From NCBI GenBank assembly GCA_937904375.1, contig CALDIG010000239.1:1-13362 (forward strand): 13,362 nt of DNA. Direction: 5' to 3'. The position numbers and the translations under genes are program-made. Below are positions 8,895 through 13,362 of the stretch, piece after piece. The stretch comes from an uncultured Prevotellaceae bacterium (GTDB taxonomy: Bacteria > Bacteroidota > Bacteroidia > Bacteroidales > Muribaculaceae). A model generated the notes under the pieces. That model worked only from the letters and a program-made list of their open reading frames with translations. It did not search any database and was not told the DNA's origin. Position 1 is the first letter of the stretch; each line of letters starts with the position of its first letter.

Positions 8895-8972
8895 ATGAAC
8901 TAATTGGGGACGGTTCTCTTTTAGTTCAGAAGGTCAAAATGAACTAATTGGGGACGGTTCTCTTTTAGTTCA
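8895..8972. repeat. Pair of perfect 34-bp direct repeats with terminal inverted repeats
   Basis: The 34-base unit at 8895-8928 recurs without change at 8939-8972, separated by 10 bases. Each unit begins TGAACTAA after its first base and ends TTAGTTCA, so each is itself an 8-bp inverted repeat around a GGGGACGGTTCTCTT core. A 26-base part (8907-8932) recurs exactly at 11344-11369, on the far side of the two accessory genes. The pattern of paired short palindromic units with a conserved core is that of REP/BIME elements moved by RAYT (REP-associated tyrosine) transposases. No transposase lies in the window. The segment could also act as a bidirectional transcription block between the peptidase gene and the convergent gene at 9008-9589. 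Confidence 0.85.
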
Positions 8973-9007
8973 TTTTGTTGATTATAGGCTAATCCTTAAA
9001 TGTTTGT

Positions 9008-9589
9008 CTATTTTTTTCTTTTTTGGGGTGCTTGCTTTTTCCTTGATTTCTTTGTTTTTTTAGATTTGCTATTCTTTGTTTGCTTGGTGTTATCATTTTT
9101 AAAAATTTTCAATGCTTCGTTTAGAAGCGTAGCAATTTCCTCTTTTTGACCGGGATATAGAGAAAAAACGATTGATTCTTCAGTCTCATAGAAATTTTCT
9201 TCTTCTAAAGGTGGAATCTGATAGCTTATGTAAAGAGCGTCATCTTTTATATTTATAAATATCTGGTATCCAGGATAAAATATGCCGTCAATTTCCTGAT
9301 CATCGAAAACAAGAACATATAGATGAGCAAAATACTTCATATGTCCTTTCCCTTTCTCAAGAACGAAGCCTGTGCCACTATGACCGTCATGAAAGTCTTC
9401 GTTTGAGCATAAAAAAGCCAACTGATTTTTATTTTCAGTAAGAGTTATCAATGAGTATTGATAATCCTCTTTTTGCTGTTGAGAAATCACTTTGGCAGGT
9501 CCACAATAAATTTTTTGTTCATTTTCAGAAGCATTGACTAAAAATGGGCCTAATACTAATGTAAGCAAAAAAATAATGATTTTTTTCAT
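9008..9589 (-). CDS. AT-rich secreted hypothetical protein with Lys-rich tail
   Basis: A 193-residue protein whose family I do not recognise. A strong signal peptide covers about residues 1-21 (MKKIIIFLLTLVLGPFLVNA, cleavage before SEN). The mature part, about 22-160, looks like a small alpha/beta or all-beta domain. It holds two Cys residues (in IYCGPAK and AFLCSNEDF), an HDGHSGTGF segment, and an acidic stretch (PPLEEENFYETEES). The last 30 residues are extremely basic (Lys/Arg, ending QKRKK) and may bind nucleic acid, polyanions or the cell surface. Base composition is much more AT-rich than the neighbouring genes, a sign of separate acquisition. It is convergent with the M16 gene and divergent from the VWA gene. 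The start is the only Met before the signal peptide. It is probably a real gene; function unknown. Confidence 0.7.
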   Translation of the reverse strand: MKKIIIFLLTLVLGPFLVNASENEQKIYCGPAKVISQQQKEDYQYSLITLTENKNQLAFLCSNEDFHDGHSGTGFVLEKGKGHMKYFAHLYVLVFDDQEIDGIFYPGYQIFINIKDDALYISYQIPPLEEENFYETEESIVFSLYPGQKEEIATLLNEALKIFKNDNTKQTKNSKSKKTKKSRKKQAPQKRKK

Positions 9590-9684
9590 AAAAACAAATA
9601 TGGGGTTTCTAAATACAATTTTTAAGTTTTATTGGAGTAATAACACATTTTTAAACTTCTTATGAAACTTATTTGTTATAGTTA

Positions 9685-9692
9685 CAAAATTA
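9685..9692 (-). promoter_or_regulatory. Possible -7 element for the secreted hypothetical gene
   Basis: Read on the minus strand this is TAATTTTG, a full match to the Bacteroidota TAnnTTTG -7 consensus, about 95 bases upstream of the ATG at 9589. No clear TTTG lies at the expected -33 distance, and AT-rich DNA makes chance matches likely, so this is tentative. Confidence 0.25.
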
Positions 9693-9770
9693 CATTTTTT
9701 TTGTGGCTCATTTGTAATTCCTCAAATAATTAACATCAATTAACAACGAGAGAAGGTGTTGGTAGCTGTG

Positions 9771-9823
9771 TAGCGATTGGTTCCAGCGAGCCTCCCCTGG
9801 GGATGGGAAACGCGGGATCGCTA
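9771..9823. other. Possible structured RNA or extended inverted repeat in the divergent spacer
   Basis: TAGCGAT (9771-9777) pairs perfectly with ATCGCTA (9817-9823). Inside, GTTCC (9780-9784) can pair with GGGAAAC (9805-9811, one bulged base), and TCCCCTGGGGA forms a further odd-centred palindrome. This GC-rich, foldable block stands out in an otherwise very AT-rich spacer. It lies upstream of the mapped VWA promoter and so is not its 5' leader. It may be a small RNA, a remnant of one, or a protein-binding site. I could not match it to a known RNA class (not 6S, SRP, tmRNA or cobalamin riboswitch by its conserved segments). Confidence 0.35.
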
Positions 9824-9873
9824 AAAAGTTACAACTAATAGATATACTGTTAAACTATGTTAAATGTGTGATA

Positions 9874-9930
9874 TTTACACCAAAATGTTTTGGTGGTGTA
9901 CTTTTTACACATTACCTTTGTTGTGTAAAA
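9874..9930. promoter_or_regulatory. Two palindromic operator-like sites overlapping the promoter
   Basis: CACCAAAATGTTTTGGTG (9878-9895) is a perfect 18-bp palindrome covering the -33 element. TTTTACACA (9903-9911) and TGTGTAAAA (9922-9930) are perfect 9-bp inverted arms around a 10-base spacer that contains most of the -7 element. Further half-sites TTTACAC (9874-9880) and GTGTAC (9896-9901) repeat the same ACAC/GTGT theme. A dimeric repressor bound here would block RNA polymerase. The regulator is unknown and is not encoded in the window. Confidence 0.65.
9888..9920 (+). promoter_or_regulatory. Bacteroidota promoter of the VWA gene
   Basis: TTTG at 9889-9892 and TACCTTTG at 9913-9920 are separated by 20 bases, matching the Bacteroidota primary-sigma consensus (TTTG, 19-21 bases, TAnnTTTG). 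Transcription would begin near 9927, giving a leader of about 100 bases to the ATG at 10030. This placement argues against the longer open frame starting at 9868, which would begin upstream of the promoter. Confidence 0.7.
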
Positions 9931-9986
9931 TCTACGCAATGCTCTGGCTCTTGTGTTCTGAGGCACGCATCAGCCGGTAACAAAGC

Positions 9987-10013
9987 AAGATGTTGCAACT
10001 TAATTCACATCTT
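9987..10013 (+). promoter_or_regulatory. Leader hairpin before the VWA gene
   Basis: AAGATGT (9987-9993) and ACATCTT (10007-10013) form a 7-bp stem with a 13-base loop, ending 16 bases before the ATG at 10030. It could influence translation or stability of the leader. A stem this short can arise by chance. Confidence 0.3.
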
Positions 10014-10029
10014 AAAAAACTTTTATCAA

Positions 10030-11274
10030 ATGATCAGTTTCGACTTTTTCAGGAAAATGCTAGGCGCCGGCGAAGTACAACTAGCGGCCAATGCGCAAGC
10101 AATCAGCAATCACGAGAACAACAACACAAGTGACGAACCAACAAACACATCAAGCACAATGAACAACTCAAGCAACCCACAAGAGAGCACATCGCCGTCC
10201 AAGGCAAGGATCTACAATCTCATCATTGTGGACGAGAGTGGCTCAATGAGCCACCTCACTCAAGCAACACTTAGTGGTGTGAACGAGACAATCAACTCCA
10301 TTCGTGGCGCACAACGCCAGTTTGCCCACACCCAGGAACACTACCTCACGCTTGTGACCTTCGACAGCGATTGCGGCAATCGCCAACCAGTGCGCACCCT
10401 CATCAATCGCCTCCCCATTGGCCAGGTCAAAGACTTCAAGAATTATGCCCCCAATGGCTGCACACCGCTCTACGATGCTATGGGTCAGTCGATCACCGCA
10501 CTGCACAATCACATCAAGGACGATGATGACGCCACAGCGGTGGTGACAGTGCTCACCGACGGCTACGAGAATGCCTCAACCGAGTGGAGTGGACCGGCTC
10601 TCAAAGCGCTCATTGAGAAACTCACCAAGGACGAGGGTTGGTCGTTCTCCTACATGGGCAGCGCCCACGATGTGAAGCAGGTGAGTATCAACCTGTCGAT
10701 TAACAACGTGATAGAGTTCAGTCACAATGCCGAGGGTGCCGCCAACACCTGGGCGCGGGAGAGCTCGGCAAAGCACAATTACTACCGCAAGATGGATGAG
10801 GAATACCGCAGCGGCCGGCGCAGGCAATCTAAAGAGGAATGGCTAGAGCGCAAGCGCGCGATGGCAAGCGAGTATTACGAGAACCGTGTCACACCCCACC
10901 CAATCGACGTCCTGCATGAGGGAGAGATATTCGTCTTCGGCAGCAATCTGCAAGGCTTCCACAGTGGCGGAGCGGCACAAGCGGCAATGCAGCGCTTCGG
11001 TGCGGTGTGGGGACAAGGCGAGGGTTTGCAAGGTCAGAGCTATGCCATCCCCACCACCTGCACGCTAGAGAGGATGAGGCAAGCCGTGACGCGCTTCACA
11101 GTCTTTGCCCGGCAGCATCCCGAGTTGCGCTTCCTCGTCACCCGCGTGGGTTGCGGCAGCGCCAGACACAGCCTCAGCGACGTAGCGCCCATGTTCCAAG
11201 AGTGCATCAACCTCGAGAACGTGACCCTGCCCGCCGACTTCTGGAAAGTGCTAGGCCTCAATATGAATCTCTAG
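10030..11274 (+). CDS. VWA-domain protein fused to a macro-like (A1S_2505-type) C-terminal domain
   Basis: A 414-residue cytoplasmic protein (no signal peptide or membrane segment). I chose the ATG at 10030, not the upstream one at 9868, because the promoter maps to 9888-9920 and the extra 54 residues are Cys-rich and signal-free. After a short N-terminal segment (MISFDFFRKMLG), residues 28-58 form an Asn/Ser/Thr-rich linker. Residues about 60-235 are a von Willebrand factor A domain with a complete metal-ion (MIDAS) site: DESGS (Asp68, Ser70, Ser72), Thr145 in GCTPLYD, Asp177 in LTDG. A charged helical stretch (about 243-290) follows. Residues about 298-414 hold IFVFGSN, HSGGAAQAAMQRFGA, GQGEGLQGQSYAIPT and TRVGCG, a pattern I associate with the phage A1S_2505-like family related to macro domains, which may bind ADP-ribose or nucleotides (inference). 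The protein could be a metal-dependent scaffold with a nucleotide-sensing tail; its role is unknown. Confidence 0.85.
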   Translation: MISFDFFRKMLGAGEVQLAANAQAISNHENNNTSDEPTNTSSTMNNSSNPQESTSPSKARIYNLIIVDESGSMSHLTQATLSGVNETINSIRGAQRQFAHTQEHYLTLVTFDSDCGNRQPVRTLINRLPIGQVKDFKNYAPNGCTPLYDAMGQSITALHNHIKDDDDATAVVTVLTDGYENASTEWSGPALKALIEKLTKDEGWSFSYMGSAHDVKQVSINLSINNVIEFSHNAEGAANTWARESSAKHNYYRKMDEEYRSGRRRQSKEEWLERKRAMASEYYENRVTPHPIDVLHEGEIFVFGSNLQGFHSGGAAQAAMQRFGAVWGQGEGLQGQSYAIPTTCTLERMRQAVTRFTVFARQHPELRFLVTRVGCGSARHSLSDVAPMFQECINLENVTLPADFWKVLGLNMNL

Positions 11275-11282
11275 CAACAAAC

Positions 11283-11306
11283 TATCGTTCATAACTAAGA
11301 ACGATA
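11283..11306 (+). terminator. Hairpin after the VWA gene, possible weak terminator
   Basis: TATCGTTC (11283-11290) and GAACGATA (11299-11306) form a perfect 8-bp stem with an 8-base loop, starting 9 bases after the stop codon. No T-run follows, so intrinsic termination is doubtful. It may instead protect the mRNA 3' end. Confidence 0.4.
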
Positions 11307-11343
11307 CAACATCCGTTCTCAGGGATGGTGCCCGTGTCCTCAA

Positions 11344-11369
11344 GGGACGGTTCTCTTTTAGTTCAGAAG
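11344..11369. repeat. Third, partial copy of the REP-like unit
   Basis: These 26 bases are identical to 8907-8932 (core GGGACGGTTCTCTTTTAG, then TTCAGAAG). The left part of the unit is replaced by GTGTCCTCAA, the arm found in the other local hairpins, so this copy looks like a chimera of the two repeat types. It bounds the accessory genes on the right, as the 34-bp pair does on the left. Confidence 0.85.
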
Positions 11370-11381
11370 TCGATTAACTAC

Positions 11382-11401
11382 TGCACATCTTGCGATGTGC
11401 A
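11382..11401. repeat. Stem-loop with attC-like outer boxes
   Basis: TGCACATC and GATGTGCA form a perfect 8-bp stem with loop TTGC. GTTAGAC directly downstream (11404-11410) and a TAAC upstream near 11376 extend the symmetry imperfectly. The outer boxes partly resemble integron attC core sites, but there is no integrase or cassette array, so I treat it as a generic hairpin. Confidence 0.6.
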
Positions 11402-11422
11402 GCGTTAGACGCCCCGTCTGTC

Positions 11423-11492
11423 ACACAGTGCCGCCCACGGCTTCGCCGTGAACGGCACAATGTGTTTCGCACACCGCCAAGTCTTCGACTTG
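11423..11492. repeat. Two adjacent TTC-loop hairpins in the spacer before rpsA
   Basis: The first is CACGGC-TTC-GCCGTG (11436-11450), nested in an outer stem GTGCCG/CGGCAC (11428-11433 with 11453-11458) and ACACA/TGTGT. This is an extended structure of about 40 bases. The second is CAAGTC-TTC-GACTTG (11478-11492). Both share the TTC loop. They may be intergenic repeat elements or part of a structured RNA; there is no coding potential. Confidence 0.7.
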
Positions 11493-11537
11493 TCTCTTCT
11501 CCTCCTTTTATCGGTGTTAGCCCAATTTTAATACTAG

Positions 11538-11649
11538 AAATAGCAAAAAGTGTCCTCAAAAGTGTTCTCAAAAGAACCACCCCCTTAAGGACAAAATAGC
11601 AAAAGGACTCCTCAAAAGTGTCCTCAAAAGAACCGCCCCCTTGAGGACA
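11538..11649. repeat. Two tandem 56-bp imperfect repeats
   Basis: The units 11538-11593 and 11594-11649 abut exactly and differ at only 6 of 56 positions. Each starts AAATAGCAAAA, carries two TCCTCAAAAG-type motifs (one copy varies to TTCTCAAAAG) and an AGAACC(A/G)CCCCCTT core, and ends AGGACA. The core is the reverse complement of the GGTTCT core in the left-flank repeats. In the second unit GTCCTCAA (11620-11627) pairs with TTGAGGAC (11641-11648) around that core. The family therefore occurs in both orientations in this window. Confidence 0.85.
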
Positions 11650-11653
11650 GGGC

Positions 11654-11714
11654 TTGAGGACAAACCATCAAGGACGTGGCAGCCAAGGGTAGCGCACGCT
11701 CTTGATGTCCTCAA
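11654..11714. repeat. Long bulged inverted repeat following the 56-bp units
   Basis: TTGAGGA (11654-11660) and CATCAAG (11666-11672) pair with CTTGATG (11701-11707) and TCCTCAA (11708-11714). This gives 14 bp of stem with a 5-base bulge on the left arm and a 28-base loop. It is another variant of the local TCCTCAA repeat family. Confidence 0.7.
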
Positions 11715-11736
11715 AGGGCATTGGTGGAAGCAGAAG

Positions 11737-11771
11737 AAAATCGCCAAGCTCTCATGGGGCTTGGCGATTTT
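11737..11771 (-). terminator. Intrinsic terminator of rpsA
   Basis: A perfect 13-bp stem (AAAATCGCCAAGC at 11737-11749 with its complement at 11759-11771) and a 9-base loop lie 29 bases past the rpsA stop. Read on the minus strand the right arm ends GATTTT followed by CTTCT, giving the U-rich tail. The AT ends on both arms may allow it to stop transcription from the left as well. Confidence 0.9.
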
Positions 11772-11800
11772 AATGGTTCTCAAGAAATCAAGATTGTGGG

Positions 11801-13362
11801 TTACTCACCCTTCTCGAGTTTCTGCTTCAGTTCAGCAAGAGCGTCGATGTCACCGAGAGTGGTCTTCTCGACGTTGCTCGACTGAGCTACTGGCTGCTCC
11901 TCGGCTGCTGCCTTGGCGGTAGCTTTCTTTGCCTTGCGAGCTTCGGCCTTCTGCTCATCCTCGAAGATGCGGCTGTGGCTCAAGATGATGCGCTTAGCAT
12001 CCTTGTTGAACTCGATAACCTTGAATTGCAATTTCTCGTCTTGCTTAGCGGGTGTGCCGTCTTCCTTCACGAGGTGCTTGGGAGTGGCAAATCCCTCAAC
12101 GCCGTAAGGCAGGCTGATCACTGCGCCCTTGTCGAGGAGCTCGGTGATGGTACCCTCGTGGATGCTGCCCACGGTGTAGATAGTCTCGAAGTTATCCCAA
12201 GGATTGTCCTCGAGCTGCTTGTGGCCAAGGCTGAGGCGACGGTTGTCCTTGTCAATCTCAAGAACTACAACGTCGATGTCGGCACCAATCTGGGTGAACT
12301 CGCTTGGGTGCTTGATCTTCTTGGTCCAAGAGAGGTCGCTGATATGGATGAGACCGTCAACGCCTTCCTCAAGCTCTACAAATACACCAAAGTTGGTGAA
12401 GTTACGAACCTTTGCGGTGTGCTTCGAGCCAACAGGATAACGCTCCTCGATCTTGTCCCAAGGATTCTCTTTGAGCTGCTTGATGCCCAGCGACATCTTG
12501 CGCTCGTCGCGGTCGAGAGTGAGGATCACTGCCTCTACCTCGTCGCCCACCTTGAGGAAGTCCTGAGCGCTGCGCAGGTGCTGCGACCAGCTCATCTCGC
12601 TCACGTGGATAAGACCCTCTACGCCAGGAGCAATCTCTACGAATGCGCCATAGTCGGTCATCACGACAACCTTACCAGTAACCTTGTCGCCAACCTTGAG
12701 GTTCTCGTCGAGCTTATCCCATGGATGTGGCTGCAACTGCTTCAAGCCAAGAGCGATGCGCTTCTTCTCCTCGTCGAAGTCGAGGATCACAACGTTGAGA
12801 GTCTGGTTAGGCTCAACGATGTCGGCTGGATTGTTCACGCGGCCCCAAGAGAGGTCGGTGATGTGAATGAGACCGTCAACGCCACCGAGGTCGATGAATA
12901 CGCCATAGCTGGTGATGTTCTTAACGGTGCCCTCAAGCACTTGACCCTTCTCGAGCTTAGCGATGATATCTTTGCGCTGCTGCTCAAGCTCGGCCTCGAT
13001 AAGTGCCTTGTGAGATACAACCACGTTCTTGTACTCCTGGTTGATCTTCACAACCTTGAACTCCATGGTCTTGTCAACAAATACATCATAGTCGCGGATG
13101 GGCTTGACGTCGATCTGGCTGCCGGGCAGGAAGGCTTCGAGGCCGAACACTTCGACGATGAGGCCACCCTTGGTGCGGCTCTTGACATAACCATTGACGA
13201 TTTCGCCCTTTTCGTAGGCTTCGTTGACGCGGTCCCACGACTTGAGGAGGAGGGCCTTCTTGTGCGAGAGGACGAGCTGGCCGTTGGGGCCTTCTTGGTT
13301 CTCGACGTAGACTTCCACCTTGTCGCCCACCTTCAGGTTGGGGTTGGTGCGGAATTCTGCAA
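11801..13362 (-). CDS. rpsA: 30S ribosomal protein S1 (5' end beyond the window)
   Basis: This is the C-terminal 520 or so residues of ribosomal protein S1, which holds mRNA on the 30S subunit. The reading frame runs without a stop to the window edge (AEFRTNPNLKVGDKVE upstream of the GTG at 13330), so that GTG is internal and the gene is cut by the window. It contains the end of S1 domain 1 and five further OB-fold repeats. Numbered from the GTG, these start near residues 42, 129, 213, 301 and 388, with the classic GVFIDL...GLIHITDLSW motif in domains 3-5. Domains 1, 2 and 6 are divergent, as usual in S1. A Lys/Ala-rich tail from about 455 ends EKGE. Together these give the six-domain form of about 590-600 residues. 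It is an essential housekeeping gene, transcribed toward the accessory segment and insulated from it by a strong terminator. Confidence 0.97.
   Translation of the reverse strand, partial: AEFRTNPNLKVGDKVEVYVENQEGPNGQLVLSHKKALLLKSWDRVNEAYEKGEIVNGYVKSRTKGGLIVEVFGLEAFLPGSQIDVKPIRDYDVFVDKTMEFKVVKINQEYKNVVVSHKALIEAELEQQRKDIIAKLEKGQVLEGTVKNITSYGVFIDLGGVDGLIHITDLSWGRVNNPADIVEPNQTLNVVILDFDEEKKRIALGLKQLQPHPWDKLDENLKVGDKVTGKVVVMTDYGAFVEIAPGVEGLIHVSEMSWSQHLRSAQDFLKVGDEVEAVILTLDRDERKMSLGIKQLKENPWDKIEERYPVGSKHTAKVRNFTNFGVFVELEEGVDGLIHISDLSWTKKIKHPSEFTQIGADIDVVVLEIDKDNRRLSLGHKQLEDNPWDNFETIYTVGSIHEGTITELLDKGAVISLPYGVEGFATPKHLVKEDGTPAKQDEKLQFKVIEFNKDAKRIILSHSRIFEDEQKAEARKAKKATAKAAAEEQPVAQSSNVEKTTLGDIDALAELKQKLEKGE

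Noticed and set aside
9868..10029. 54-residue N-terminal extension of the VWA protein
   Set aside because: It begins upstream of the promoter at 9888-9920 and encodes a Cys-rich stretch through operator-like palindromes. The ATG at 10030 is preferred.
11374..11599. Short overlapping open frames on both strands in the repeat spacer before rpsA
   Set aside because: They read through hairpin repeats, have low-complexity Arg/Ser/Thr content and no start context. The DNA is better explained by repeats.
8895..11714. Insertion sequence remnants
   Set aside because: Repeats are present, but there is no transposase reading frame, no long terminal inverted repeat pair enclosing one, and no visible target duplication.
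13328..13330. GTG as the start codon of rpsA
   Set aside because: The frame continues upstream with typical S1 domain 1 residues (EFRTNPNLK) to the window edge, so this is an internal Val codon.

Overview
The window reads as chromosomal DNA from a member of the Bacteroidales (gut Bacteroidota). Pointers are a TonB-dependent receptor with an N-terminal carboxypeptidase-regulatory-like domain, the DUF4876/DUF6850-type partners that are typically Bacteroidota, a six-domain Bacteroidota-type ribosomal protein S1, starts without Shine-Dalgarno sequences, and a promoter matching the Bacteroidota TTTG / TAnnTTTG consensus. The GC-rich core genes suggest a Prevotellaceae- or Muribaculaceae-like genome, but the family cannot be fixed from the sequence alone.

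Left part (119-8858, all on +): an outer-membrane uptake or secretion locus. A TonB-dependent receptor is followed, with a 4-base overlap at the long open frame, by a lipoprotein resembling DUF4876. After a repeat-rich spacer comes a beta-barrel protein resembling DUF6850, and after a palindromic hairpin a full-length M16 zinc peptidase with a signal peptide. The first three genes probably form one cell-envelope system. The peptidase may process or degrade peptides connected with it, but that link rests only on position.

Middle part (8859-11800): an accessory-looking segment between the peptidase gene and rpsA. It carries an AT-rich secreted hypothetical protein (- strand) and a gene for a von Willebrand factor A (VWA) domain fused to a macro-like C-terminal domain of the phage A1S_2505 type (+ strand). 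The VWA gene has a good Bacteroidota promoter whose -33 and -7 elements are covered by two perfect inverted repeats, which looks like a tightly controlled operator. Both sides of this pair of genes carry REP-like hairpin repeats of a shared family: a 34-bp perfect direct repeat on the left, and a partial copy plus two 56-bp tandem units on the right.

Right part (11801-13362, - strand): the 3' portion of rpsA (30S ribosomal protein S1), running off the window edge and ending in a strong intrinsic terminator.

The most notable candidate is the VWA/macro-like fusion with its double-palindrome promoter, set in a repeat-bounded island. The TonB/DUF4876/DUF6850 trio is a recurring but functionally uncharacterised envelope system.
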